Origin: Amborella trichopoda
Taxonomy: Eukaryota; Streptophyta; Magnoliopsida; Amborellales; Amborellaceae
Length of the DNA stretch: 64,000 bases
Assembly: GCF_000471905.2 (NCBI RefSeq)
Contig: NW_006500353.1
Coordinates: forward strand, 964,523-1,028,522
Direction: 5' to 3'
Every line of letters begins with the position of its first letter. Position 1 is the stretch's first letter. Position numbers and translations under genes: made by a program. This document shows positions 11,805 through 22,998 of the stretch, in pieces. Under the pieces are notes generated by a model. The model ran no database searches, was not told the origin of the DNA, and worked only from the letters and a program-made list of their open reading frames with translations.

Positions 11805-12391
11805 CAATTGCAAACGTGCCCAACGTGAACACCTTTCCATTGAGATCCACATTAAATCATAAGTTTTCCCATAAAGAAAGAAAAAAATTACTTATAAAAT
11901 ATGTGGCTAACCATCCAATTATCTGACGACAATTTCCAATCAAGATGAGGATGTTGCATAATGCTCTATTCTAGGGTTATGAAACTACGAGTTGCATTCT
12001 TATTTCTTTTATAATTAATGAAAAAAAAAGGTAGGGGCCATCCCCCCAATGATTTAACCAAAAAACAATCAAGATGAGGATATTATTTTTCACAAGGATC
12101 GGTAGAGTGCAAATAAAAAGAAGTTCATTTTTAAAGTTGGCCACTAGATTAAAGAGGTTGAGCCCTTCAATTTTGGGTTCTTAAGCTTGCTCATGCGTAA
12201 GGTTTTATACTAGAGAGTGAACCTCCCAACAAACTCTTGGAGGAGCAAAGGATCTTTGGACACGCTATAGAAGCCGTTTTATGGCTAATATAAAAGCGAC
12301 GACTTCTATAAAACAATGTCAATTTAATGACTTTTTAAACAACATCACACTTCTTACGAAACAAACACAATTTCGTGAAAGGTGCACCTTT

Positions 12392-12440
12392 GCCCTTGCC
12401 GTTGCCGTTGCCCTTGCCGTTGCCCTTGCCCTTGCCCTTC
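12392..12440. repeat. (TTGCCS)n microsatellite
   Basis: Alternating TTGCCC and TTGCCG hexamers. A short Ala/Leu/Val-rich frame across it is a repeat artefact. Confidence 0.9.
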
Positions 12441-12589
12441 ATTACATGCATGTTTGCTCACTACAGGTAATTGTTCCTGAAAATTAAAAGTTCTTCTTAA
12501 TTGGGAAAAAAGCCGTTAGAAGAAAGTTATAAGTGTATATGTTTGGTAATTTATTGGCATATTAAAGAAGTTTTAGGTACCTGTGTTTA

Positions 12590-12955
12590 ACAACCTGTTC
12601 AAAAATAAAGTCCTGTTCATTTAAAAATTATTAAAATATTATATATGAAATATTTTTTTATATTAGACATAAAATAATATATAATATATATTGTATTGTA
12701 AATAATTATCTATTGTATTGTAAATACCTATCATGTAAATAAACTATATTATACAAAAAATATATTATATTTTATATTATGTAATATTATATATATATAT
12801 ATATATAACAGCTTATATTACATAAAATATATTATATATTATACAATAAAATATAAAATAGATGTTATATAATATATAATATAGTGTATTTTATATTTAT
12901 TTGTATTATATTATATTATATTATATTATATTATATATATATATATATATATAGG
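12590..12955. repeat. AT-rich low-complexity block with (AT)n and (TATAT)n
   Basis: This is nearly pure A/T, including (AT)n at about 12790-12808 and 12934-12952 and repeats of TTATA just before. No gene is visible. Confidence 0.9.
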
Positions 12956-13382
12956 GGTTTGTCTAGAATTAACAACCCCTCAAAAATACAAAGGTTCAAG
13001 TTAAAAAAGGTTGTGATGAGTATATTTATCAAAATAATCATTATTTTTTATTAAAAAATTATTAAAATAGGTAACTTTATCATTAAACAATGACAAATTT
13101 GAAATTTTTACAAAAGTATAATGACATTTTGGAAGTTAGTGTCCTAGAACTTTATTTGTAGAGTGTCATTGTTGTTTAGATAAAATTTTAATTTTACCCC
13201 TTATGGAGATGATAAAAATACCCTTTGTCTTGTAATAATATTTACAAATTTGCCCCACAAAAACAACTTTTTTAAAAAATAAACAATAAAATTAATAAAT
13301 TCATCCTTCACAACTCTCTCTATCTTGAACTTTTGCAATTTGAAAGGTTGTCAAGTTTATAATATCCCGTATATATATATAG

Positions 13383-13566
13383 TAATGATCCTATAGGACC
13401 CTCTCCTCACTTTTGTGTGTAGGACCCCAAATGATCACCATTAAAGTTGGCATAGATCTCTAGAAAATTTATCATATAGGTGTGAGACGTGACTTTTCTA
13501 GAGATCCGTACCAATTTTAATGATAATTTTTTAAGAGTCCTACACAAATAAATGTGAGAAAGTCTT
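13383..13566. mobile_element. Small foldback MITE, about 184 bp
   Basis: The arms are imperfect inverted copies: AATGATCCTATAGGACCC...GATCTCTAGAAAA on the left and TTTTCTAGAGATC...GAGTCCTACACAAATAAATG on the right. Flanking TATATA tracts suggest a TA-type target. The superfamily is not certain. Confidence 0.6.
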
Positions 13567-13567
13567 A

Positions 13568-13602
<35 letters not shown>

Positions 13603-14119
13603 ACATAAACATAATACAAATATAAATTAACAATATTTTTTAAGTTCCATCATTTTAGGCACAAGGGTATAAAAAAGCTCCCAGTGGAACTTCTTTATTG
13701 TATAGTATTCGGCATTAAACACCGTACTTGTATAGTCATCGAAAAATTCCTTCTTCCAATTATTAAACACCGCCTACGAGAATAATTTAGTTGTTGACCA
13801 GAGTTAGATAATGAAATTTTTCTCTCTAGAAAATGGAACCTCTCGCTCTCCCCGCCATCTTCAATTCTCTCTACGCTTTTATGGTAAATTGGAGTTGGGG
13901 ATCGTTTCTCACTTCAAAGTCATCCCATTCTTACACACCGGAAGATGGATGTCACCAAATCCATCTCATGCTTTCCAGGAAGTTGATTCCCACTCTCTCT
14001 CTCTCTTTGATGGAAACTACCACTCTTTCTCTCTCATCAAAAATTCTTTCTCTCTCATCAAAATTTGATTTGCTTGATCCACAATAAACCAGAGCTTTTC
14101 CATACCATATATAAGAAGA

Positions 14120-14497
14120 TTGTGGCTATGCACATGTAATAACAACAAACCCATCACTGCATTTCAAACCATTTCTACAGAGATTTTGGCTCTACAAACC
14201 AGAAAAGATATGGGTTTTCTCAGCTGTTTTGCGGTCTTCAAAGTCTTGCTCTTGCAGCCATTTCAGGACTCCAATTCTTCCTCCTCTTTCTCTCTCTACA
14301 ATCTCAGCACTGAACAGAGCAGTTGCATTAAGAGACATGAAGAAGTGACCGCGAAGAATGAGATGAAAAAAGAGATATGCGATAATGAAAAGAGTGATGA
14401 TGAATCTGTAATGAGTCGGAAGAAGAGCGAGGATAGTTGCAAGTCAGTGATAGTTGTCCCATTTTTCAAGTCTTCTTCTCATCGCTCTCCCGTGTAA
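14120..14497 (+). CDS. Small unidentified protein, unit 1 copy (125 aa; conserved part 95 aa from 14210)
   Basis: I do not recognise this family. It is a paralogue of 22999-23436 in unit 2. From the internal Met at 14210 both copies run exactly 95 codons without an indel and stop at the same place, just before a shared AATAAATAAA. The conserved part starts MGFLSCFAVFKVLLLQ (MGCLSCFWVF in the other copy), then a serine-rich stretch, an acidic/lysine-rich middle and a terminal FSHRSP-like motif (here SSHRSPV). Upstream, unit 1 has a one-base insertion relative to unit 2, near 14139, so the N-terminal frames differ and a longer start here is doubtful. Many differences change residues, so this copy may be decaying. 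An LTR element inserted 55 bp downstream. Confidence 0.4.
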   Translation: MWLCTCNNNKPITAFQTISTEILALQTRKDMGFLSCFAVFKVLLLQPFQDSNSSSSFSLYNLSTEQSSCIKRHEEVTAKNEMKKEICDNEKSDDESVMSRKKSEDSCKSVIVVPFFKSSSHRSPV

Positions 14498-14815
14498 CCA
14501 AATAAATAAATTTTATTTTTGGTTCATTGAAGCAAATCACCTTTGTATCTTATGCAAATCACATCCAAGCTTTCTTTTTTCTTTTTTGTTTGCGAATCGA
14601 TTTTCAGGGATGTGGGTTTACTTTATGATTGTTGAGATGAATTTTGAGAAATATTTTTTCTCGAGAGAGTTATCGAAGAAATGATAGGTTCTTTTTCCCA
14701 TAGCTGTATTTACTACTACTTTTTTTTTATTATTGTTGAATTTGTGCTTGTGTAAAACCGAAAGAATGTTGGATTTAATTTCCTGTGCTCCTCTCACATC
14801 ATTTGGTATTAGAGA

Positions 14816-15241
14816 ATGGTCCAAGCTACTGCAACGGCTAGTCGTGGGGGTCGCAACTATAGGAATACCGAGCATGACAAAAAATATAAGAAAATTTATG
14901 ACTTGACAGGGATGGTTGAAAAATTGTTGCAAAAAGCAAGATTGCAACATCACACATCGAACAAGATGAGATTTACGTTGTTATATCTATATTGTGCGAG
15001 TTCTTGTGGAGAAGGACGTAAATCAAAACACGAGTCTAAATGGGAACAGCTTGATGCTATGCTTGATTGTACTTATGAGTTCGATGCAAAACGGCATCGA
15101 CGAGAGCATAAGCGTAGAGAAAAATTAGGTAACCAACAACCACAAAGTCAATGTTATAGGCCTAAGGGAGTAGATCGAAATCAATATAGGGATGTGCAGA
15201 TAAAAAATTCTACCACATTCAAATCCACCCCTAAAGCATGA
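14816..15241 (+). pseudogene. Gag-like frame of the LARD-like element (141 codons)
   Basis: This frame opens 15 bp after the 5' LTR, the usual position for gag. It starts MVQATATASRGG and is rich in Lys, Arg and Gln towards the end, as nucleocapsid regions are, but no CCHC knuckle or other diagnostic motif is visible. It is assigned by position only. Stops separate it from the following frames at 15260-15454 and 15588-16049. Confidence 0.35.
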
Positions 15242-15587
15242 TCATCCCAGGCTAGGAGATTGACACCTCCAACCCAAGGAATTATTATCCCTACAACAAA
15301 ACTTCGATCTAAGCATTACACAAATAAATTGATAAAAGTATGTGATTTCTTAATCAAAGAAAATCCTAAATATCTCACTAGGGAGGTTGATGCATTGATA
15401 GATACAAAAATCCCTAAATCTAATAAGAAAAGGGTATATGTATTTGTAGATTAAAAAGGGTATATGTATTTGTAGATCAATCTACTGAAAAAAGAAGGAT
15501 AATTGGGGATATGCTTAATAGTTTTATTGATGGAATGATGAGTATTTTAAATCTAATAATGACAAAATTCAATATTGTGTAAATTAT

Positions 15588-16049
15588 ATGGAAATTTTAA
15601 CTTCTAATACTATCTTTGTTAAAGACAATATTGAATTTGTAAGTGAATCCCTTTTAATGAGCAAGGAAAAGCATTTTATAATTGTAATCAAAAGGGATTT
15701 AGGATTGGATGAGAAAGCAGAGGCAATAGCTTCTGATCAAAGCAAATTGTTGATAGTTAGACATAAACCATCTTTGTTGTCGTTGACCAAGGAGATTCCA
15801 CCCAAGTCTTCTAAAGACGAGATTGTGGCTCTACTCTTAATCCAACAACCTATAGAGAGAAATGATATTGATGATAGTACTTGTAATGGCATTTCTCTCA
15901 ATATCTATTCTAAATCTGTGGGGCTATGGGAGATGCACATCAAGGAACTTAAGGTATTTTCAATTAGGTTCCTTGATAATGGCTTTGATATAAGTAATAT
16001 CCATCTACATATCAATAATGATGTCTTCAATAGTGAAAGAAAGGCATAG
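15588..16049 (+). CDS. Unidentified 153-codon frame inside the LARD-like element
   Basis: An open frame of 153 codons starts MEILTSNTIFVKDN. It is mixed hydrophobic/charged with no membrane segment, no metal-binding motif and no polymerase, integrase or protease signature. A shorter frame just upstream (15260-15454, PTTKLRSKHYTNKL...) is separated by stops but could have been continuous with it, since the text AAAAAGGGTATATGTATTTG is duplicated at about 15428 and 15453 and disrupts the frame. It may be a decayed gag extension or captured host sequence. Confidence 0.25.
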   Translation: MEILTSNTIFVKDNIEFVSESLLMSKEKHFIIVIKRDLGLDEKAEAIASDQSKLLIVRHKPSLLSLTKEIPPKSSKDEIVALLLIQQPIERNDIDDSTCNGISLNIYSKSVGLWEMHIKELKVFSIRFLDNGFDISNIHLHINNDVFNSERKA

Positions 16050-16417
16050 TCAATATTTTGTTTTCAGTGGAAGATTTTGATCTCAAATAATGAAGTTTGG
16101 ACTAAAAGACACAATGGGTTGAATATATGACTTGTCTTAGTCCACTTCAATATTCATGGCCGAATTTCTCAATTTTTTTTTTATAATCAATCACAATGTT
16201 GGAGGGAGATGGAGGCCCATGGTTTTCTACTTTTTTATTCTGGTCTTACTAGTGTTTATGCATTAGAGTGGCACAACAGATATATGGAGAGAGTCATTAT
16301 TCAAATCCATACTAATGCTTTGAGGTGCAGATTCATTAGCCAATGCACTTTTATCACCCTATTTTAGTGTTTGTAAGTTCTTTATTACAAACTTCATGCT
16401 TGATTCCATGAATTACA

Positions 16418-17142
16418 ATGGCAATGATTTTTGTGAAATGGCACATTGGAGTTCTCAGAGAAGGCATGGGCCACGGCATCTTGAATTTCTTTCTTCTTTT
16501 GTTTTGTCGTGATTTTAGACCTTATGATTATGCCCTCTCTGTTGCTAACAGTGTGCGCATGCATTTGAATTCAAGGGATTCAGCCTTGAGTGTTCAAGTT
16601 CATGGGTTAGGTGTTAAATGGAGCTTAGATTCAAGTGATTTTATAAAGAATTCTTTAGGGAATTCTTTTATAGCACTTTGTGCCAACTGTGGTTCATTGT
16701 GGAATGCACAAAATTTTATTTTAAGAATTGACAGCATAAAGATGCTCTTAGATGGGGTTTTATGATAGGAACTTGTGTTGTTCAAGTTCATGGAGGATAA
16801 TATCTTATTTTTGTTTCAAATTTCATGGGCTTACACTTGACATTGAGTGAGCTGATTTTTGCTAGCTCCTTGTTGGCATTTACAACTCCTGTCATTCTTG
16901 AACATGTAAAGCAAGTCCATGTTTTCATGCCGAATTTGAGACCTAAAGAGGGGTTTGAATTAGATAACGAAGACAAGCATGTAGGCATAAACCTCAGTGG
17001 TAGTTTCATTGACATTTTGCACATTTCTTTAAGTTGTGAGGCCATATCTTTCTTCCTTGCACTCAAAGGAATGAATCAGCTGAGCCTCAAAGCAATCATA
17101 GCGATTTCCAAGTTCTTGGGTAGTATTTATCAAGCTTGGTAA
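16418..17142 (+). pseudogene. Unidentified broken frames in the 3' half of the LARD-like element
   Basis: Frames at 16418-16765 (115 codons) and 16825-17142 (105 codons) lie on the same strand, are close together, and share a Leu/Ser-rich character. They could be parts of one former gene broken by a frameshift near 16770. I recognise no family. Function is unassigned. Confidence 0.25.
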
Positions 17143-17882
17143 TGTTTTGAGCTACAGTTTTGTCATTAGCTAAGGGCATCATTGTGAAACATGAACCTCA
17201 CTTCCTTGAAGATTTTTGAGAATTAATAAAGTTTGCAACTTATGTTGAAATCATGGAGTGTTAGTATTAGCTTATTTCCAGGGCAATTCTTTCAATACCA
17301 GACATGAGAGAAAGTTTTTTTCGATCAGGAATCAAAATTTTTTGGTGGGAAATAATTCTTCATCATCTTCAAGGGTAGTCAATTTTGAATTCTCAATCAG
17401 TAATGCCTTGTCAGCCATTTGTGCTGAATGGATGACTATCAGAGGTGCATCCTGGTTGTTTAGCCTCATGCCTTACAAAGAACAATTGCATGGAGATGTA
17501 GAGTTTCACCATCAACAAAGGGAGGGGGAAGAGGCAAGAGGAAAAACTCGGGACAAATTTTTTTCCAACCAGGGGAGTACAATGCAAATGGTATTCGAGA
17601 TGTTTATTTATTTATTGTTTTTTAGAATTGATTTTCAAGGATATGGGTTTACTTTTTATCTTTATAGGAGGTGTTGTTAGACTTGTTTATTTATTTTATG
17701 ATTGTTGGAATTACTTTTAAGGGACATTTTTTTGAAGAGAGATTTTGTGAATGAAGAAAAGAGAACTTCTTCTTCCTATGGCTTGATTTACAACTAACTT
17801 ATTTTCTCTATTATTGTTGAAGTTAGACTTGTTCAAGATCAAAAGAAGACCAGATTTAATTTCTCGAGCTCTTTTTGTATCA

Positions 17883-18287
17883 TTCTCTCTCTCCCTCAAC
17901 CAAATAACTGAACTTTTGTTTTTTCATTGTACTTGATAACCAGCTCTTCTAATCTCTCTCTCTCTCTAACTAAAAAAAAAAAAATTATAAAAAAAAGTCA
18001 CAAATGAATAATACCAGGAATAAGAGAATTTCATTCACAAAAGATTACATTAACTAAACAACAACTAGTTACAGTCATTTATAAAACACTAAAATGAAAT
18101 AATGAGGTTAAACACCTCATGAAATAGGAAAAACACTAGAAACAAATGAAGCTTCAAAAAAAGTAATCCAGTTGAGCTGACTCAACCACCCACAAGTACT
18201 TTATTTCTTTTTGCATCTTCAAGTTTCATGAACTAGTAGCAAAAAAGTTGAAACTAAACTGAAGCTATTACACTCCCCTATTTGACA
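17883..18287. other. Non-coding duplicated flank between the small gene copy and the ADH1 fragment
   Basis: The sequence matches 23480-23885 of unit 2 (for example GGTTAAACACCTCAT and CAAGTACTTTATTTC), which in unit 2 is the ADH1-A 3' flank. No gene lies inside. Confidence 0.7.
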
Positions 18288-18715
18288 TCACTCTTCCATT
18301 CGAATGATGCAGAGAAGGTCGACCCCTTTGAGCAGGTATTCGAAAGCCTTATTGATCTCTGAGAATGGGATTGAATATGTGATGAATTTCTCCAACTTAA
18401 GTTCCTGCTTCATTAGTTATCACATATTAGTTAATACCAATCTTCATTCAGAAGAATCTCCTTTATCCTCTATACACCATTGAAAGGTAAACAATTCAAT
18501 CAAGAACATAAAAATAGCTTCTCTCTCTCTCTCTGAGTAGTTAAAACATGTAATGTGGGCCTTTTTCATGTATTTGTCAACAACAAAGGGAAGATCCCGA
18601 CGTGGCTTATAATTGCCAAAGAACGTTCCTTTGAGAGTCCGTTCATTGAGCACATTCATAGGGTGTCTTGAACACTACATCTTTATGAGGCACCCCAGCA
18701 CAGCTACACCCCAGC
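18288..18715 (-). pseudogene. ADH1 3' fragment: exons 9 and 10 only
   Basis: On the minus strand, exon 10 (18404-18288) still reads [20 protein letters not shown] to a TGA stop with no frame damage. Exon 9 (about 18715-18561) has at least two deletions relative to ADH1-A (4 bp in the VLVGVP region, 2 bp in the KTHPMN region). Its 3' splice site AG is destroyed (CAG changed to ATG) and its donor reads GCCCAC instead of GCAAGT. Exons 1-8 are absent because the duplication boundary lies in the segment matching intron 8. It cannot make an enzyme. Confidence 0.93.
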
Positions 18716-19779
18716 CATGTTAACAAATTTACAAATAACAAAAGTGTTCAATCAAAACTTTTATATGTTATGCAATCAAAAGCACACAAATAGGTATACA
18801 AAAAGATATAAAAGCATACATAAATACATATACAGATTGCCAGATATATAAATAAAAGCTTTAATCAAAAGGGAGCCAAATAACATAAGGAATTTTATAA
18901 AAACACACCGAAGTTCAACATTTACGCAAATTGTTTAATTCAATTTCAAATAGCCCATCATTTATTTATTTTTTATCAAATTTCAAGTGGCCCATCAAGT
19001 GACATGTCAAATTATACAACAGGTAAAATGTCAAGTAGTTCAATGTGAAGTTCTTTCCATTGAGATCCACATTAAATCATGTGATGAGTTCCCAGAAAGA
19101 GAAAAAAATACTTATAAAAGTTATATCTAACCATCCAATTATCTAAGGACAATCTCCTATCAAGCAAGATGAGGTTATTATTTTTCGTAAGGATTGATGG
19201 ACTGCAAATCAAAAAGTTCCCTTTAAAGTTGGTCACTAGATTAAAGAGTTTGCGTTCTTGAATTTTGGGTTCTCAAAGTTTCTCCAGCATAAGATTTCAT
19301 GTTAGAGATTGAATCTACAAACAACCATCACAGGAGCATAGAATCTTTCGACATGTTATGGAAGCCATCTAGTTATGGTTTATATTCAAGTGATGGCCAT
19401 CAATTTAATGGTTCTCAAAACAACTTCGTACTTCTTACAAAAACAAAAAAACACAAGATTTGGTGGAAGCTCCGGCTTTGCCATGCCCTTGATTATGAAA
19501 AGACTTTACTTCACTAACTTCATAATGCTTTTTCTCTCTCTAGAAAATGGAACCCCTCTCTCTCCCTCATCTTCAATCTCTCTCTCCATCATCTTCGATC
19601 CTCTTTAGGTTTTTTTTGAGAAAATTACATCTATATCATTTTATTTAACCATTATTATGTGATGATATGCGATATTTATGTAGAGGTCTTTTTCCCTTAT
19701 TTTTATTTTTTAAAAAAATTTACCTCCAATCCGATGTTTTAAACATTCGATTGCATATTAAATTTATTTTTTTCATTTT

Positions 19780-21290
19780 ATGAACATATTAAACCTTCAA
19801 AAATTGAAGTCTAAACACAGTTCGATGTTAGACCCTTCAAAAAATATGGCCTAAATGCGGTACAATGCTAGAAATATCGGATCGTCCTAAACCTTCAAAA
19901 AGTGAGGTCTAAATGTGGTTCGATGTTAGAACCTGTAGCCACCCCCTCGAAATTTTGGATAAAAAAACTCCTAAAAGCCTTGATTATGAGCCCGAATGAC
20001 AACAAAAACCTTAGTAAACCATAGGCAATCTAGACCCAATATAATTATTCCAAAACTGTTCAAAACTATCCAAACTTTAAGCAGACCCTGAGAACTTTCC
20101 AATTGTCCGAGAATCGCTTGAATCGAACCCAAGGATAAAAAGATCCAACAAATTATAATTTAGGCCTTAGAGGCCGAGGGCAGAGTGTCGGGCCGAGGGC
20201 AGGGCAGTGATACGGACGGCCAGTCCGAGGCGCGTTCTAATGATGCAGTAAATACATTTAATGATGCAAAAAAGGCATTTTATGATATAGTAAATGTTTT
20301 TTTTTTAATTAGATAAGGCAAAAACTCCAAGATAAATCCAAAAAAATCTAAAAAAATTAAGAAAATTCATGGATTGAATCTTATAAATACCCATTCCATA
20401 ACTCAAAAAGGAGAAAAGAGATCAAGAGAAAATCCTACAATTAGAAAAATAACCCAAAACTAGAAAAAAAACAATTAAAAAATTTCTAAAAAATTGGAAA
20501 AATTCCAAAAAACAATGCTCAAATTTCGTAAAAATCCAGAATTCATATTCAACCTTTGGAGATCCTAAACCCTTAAAAAACTAAGAAAATTCTTCTCTAA
20601 TCCCGAGAAAATCCTAGATAGACCCTATCTAAATTTCTTAGTTTTTCTCTTTGCCTTAGGAACATTATATCTAGATAAAAAACCTTAGATCTACCAATTC
20701 CAGCAAACAAATGCATCCAAAAAATGAGATAGTTGCACAAATCGGAAGAGTAACCTAATCCAAACCCGAAATTTCGAGTTTCGGATCCCTAGAGGTAAGT
20801 ATCTATTTTTTTTTGTTTAATTTAGTTTGGTTTTCTTCTTTTAATTTTATGTTTTATTTTATTTTTCTGAAAATTAATTTATTGTTAGATTTAATTAATT
20901 TTATAAGCGCTTTTTTTATATCAAAATACGAATTTGGAGCTGACGCTGCTAGTGGACCCGAAAAAAGACCGGATTTGTATAGATCTGAGATTTTTCTGAG
21001 CTCATAATTCAAACGACCCAACTTTCTCTACATTTAAAAACATAACTGAGTTTCTTCTAAAATTTGAGCAAATCTCATCCCAGAAATCGGCACAAATTGA
21101 AACGTAAACATAACCATTGGATCGCCTTAAACCTTCAAAAAATGACGCCTAAATGTATTCCATGTTAAAAACATAGAACCAACTTAAACCTTCAAAAAAT
21201 AAAGTCTAAATGCGGTCCGGTGTTACAAACATCTAAACCTTAAAAAAAAAATGAGGTCTACATGGGCAATTGATGTTACCAAACGGTACA
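19780..21290. repeat. Minisatellite of about 55-60 bp units, split by a solo LTR
   Basis: Units built on CCTTCAAAAAATGAGGTCTAAATGYGGTYCGATGTTAGAA in several degenerate copies lie at about 19790-19933 and again at about 21111-21290. The two halves were one array before the LTR inserted. Confidence 0.75.
19934..21110 (+). mobile_element. Solo LTR, about 1.18 kb, Gypsy type
   Basis: The stretch starts TGTAGCCACCCCCTCG and ends AAACGTAAACA (TG...CA). It carries a TATA-like CTTATAAATACCC near 20393 and interrupts the surrounding minisatellite. Flanking pentamers GAACC (19929-19933) and TAACC (21111-21115) match at four of five, consistent with an aged target duplication. No internal coding region is present. 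Confidence 0.7.
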
Positions 21291-21467
21291 ATGATTAAAA
21301 AATCGGACTGAAGACAAATTTATTAAAAATAAAAAACTTTGAGGGGCCGTCCTTCCGAGTAATAACCATCTATTTTGAGTCGTTTTCGTTACGAGGGTTT
21401 AAAAAATCAATATGGACCCTATACTTCATTAGTAAATTGGACTTTGGAATCCTTTCACACTTGAAAG

Positions 21468-22794
21468 CAATGGTTTAAAAAGCGGATGAATGACCCCGAT
21501 CGGGCATCTCAAAAACCGATCCTGATCGGCGAATCGGCAATTCGGATCGAGAATCGGCCATCCGGATCGAGAATCGACTGAATCGGTCAGATTAAAGCTT
21601 CAAAAAAATCCAAAAAAATTATTAAAATTCATTANNNNNNNNNNNNNNNNNNNNNNNNNNNNNNNNNNNNNNNNNNNNNNNNNNNNNNNNNNNNNNNNNN
21701 NNNNNNNNNNNNNNNNNNNNNNNNNNNNNNNNNNNNNNNNNNNNNNNNNNNNNNNNNNNNNNNNNNNNNNNNNNNNNNNNNNNNNNNNNNNNNNNNNNNN
21801 NNNNNNNNNNNNNNNNNNNNNNNNNNNNNNNNNNNNNNNNNNNNNNNNNNNNNNNNNNNNNNNNNNNNNNNNNNNNNNNNNNNNNNNNNNNNNNNNNNAT
21901 TTTATTAGACAAATAATAACTAAATTAAAAATATTTTATAATATTATCTAATTTAAAATGTATTATTGACAACTGTAAGAAAAATAGTACATTACATGAT
22001 TTGTGATGTAAAAATTAATAAATAAAATAAAATATTTGGTTATCAATGTAAAAATTAATAAAATGCGTAAAAATTTTGGAAATAACACTTCAATTTTTCA
22101 AAAATTTATTTTTTTAGGTTTCTATAATAAATTTAGTGAAAGAGATTGTTAGTAGAAAGATGGAGATTTCAAATAGAATAAACTTTTTATGTTTTATTTT
22201 TTTATGCCTTTCATTTTATTTAAAAAAATAATTATACCACTATATACAACAAAAATTAACTACTATACAAAAATTTAACTTTTTTATTTTTCATTTTTTT
22301 ATACTTTTTATATTATTTACAAAAATATTTATACAATATATACAACAAAAACTATACAACACAAAAAAATAACGCCCACGGGGGGACTCGACCTTGATCA
22401 CATGAAAAAACAAAGGTTTTAACCACCACACCACCTCACCATATGTGGTTATACTTGATGATTAATATAATATATTTAAATTCCCTTTTAATTTAATGAT
22501 GTTTGAAAATTATCCCACATCAAAAGATGAGTATTCCACTTTGGTATATAAATACATATGTAACATAAATTAAAATGTTTGTGTAGAAATATTAAGATAA
22601 CCTCACACGTATAACACGCGTGCACGTGCGCAACGCACTCATACAGTGAGGAAACCGGGTAAACCGGATAGAACCGGATTAGAACCGACGGTTCTTCTCT
22701 AAAATCGGATGATTCTCGGTTCTGTATCGAAACCGACACGAACTGTGCCTGTTCCCGGGTCGAACCGAGCGACTCGCCGATTTTTAAAACACTG
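21468..22794. mobile_element. Non-autonomous hAT element with perfect 8-bp target duplication
   Basis: The element is flanked by CTTGAAAG on both sides (21460-21467 and 22795-22802). Terminal inverted repeats are CAATGGTTTAAAAAGCGG and the complement of CGATTTTTAAAACACTG. Subterminal regions are full of CGGATC/GAACCGG motifs. An assembly gap (21635-21898) lies inside. A tRNA-like B-box scrap occurs near 22385. No transposase is visible in the sequenced part. It sits at a point where unit 1 of the duplication has an empty site. Confidence 0.9.
21635..21898. other. Assembly gap (264 N)
   Basis: A run of N inside the hAT element. Confidence 0.99.
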
Positions 22795-22998
22795 CTTGAA
22801 AGTCATCTCATTCTCACACACCGGAAGATGGATAGCACCAAAGCCATCCCATGCTTTCCAAGAAGTAGATTCCGAGTCTCTCTCTCTCTCTCCATCTCTT
22901 CTTGATGGAGACAACCACTCTTTCTCTCTCATATAAAGCAGATCACCATTCTCTCACTACAAATTTTTCTCCAAATCACTCACAAACACATTTTCCCG

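Larger units (their letters stand above)
14553..17882 (+). mobile_element. Non-autonomous LTR retroelement (LARD-like), 3.3 kb
   Basis: Direct LTRs lie at 14553-14801 and 17583-17882. Both begin TGCAAAT, share GATTTTCA(G/A)GGATRTGGGTTTA and ATTATTGTTGAA blocks, and end ATCA. Just inside the 5' LTR is TGGTATTAGAGA (14804), which matches the initiator-Met primer-binding site with few changes. A purine-rich tract (about 17521-17545) and AGGGGAG precede the 3' LTR. The roughly 2.8-kb interior has several moderate frames but no recognisable reverse transcriptase, integrase or protease. The unit 2 copy of the duplication lacks this insertion, giving the empty site. A matching 5-bp target duplication was not found; the LTRs are visibly diverged. 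Confidence 0.75.
11818..19045. repeat. Unit 1 of a tandem segmental duplication
   Basis: Homologous blocks occur in the same order in unit 1 and unit 2 (about 19046-24670). They are a leader (11830-12330 against 19055-19480), a CTCTCTAGAAAATGGAACC block (13828 against 19537), the small reading frame (14120-14497 against 23060-23436), shared AT-rich sequence, and the ADH1 exon 10/exon 9 region (18288-18715 against 23886-24311). Homology ends inside the segment matching ADH1-A intron 8, and the next unit starts there. Insertions specific to unit 1 are the AT-rich/foldback block 12500-13800 and the LTR element 14553-17882. Confidence 0.85.

Noticed and set aside
12281-12487. Frame with Ala/Leu/Val repeats
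   Set aside because: Caused by the TTGCCS microsatellite within the duplicated leader block; no homologue in the unit 2 leader.
22370-22445. Possible tRNA-like stretch (GGGGGACTCGACCTTG and a TTTTAACCACC loop-like part)
   Set aside because: The B-box is imperfect, no acceptor stem or full cloverleaf can be drawn, and it lies inside a hAT element. At best a tRNA/SINE scrap.
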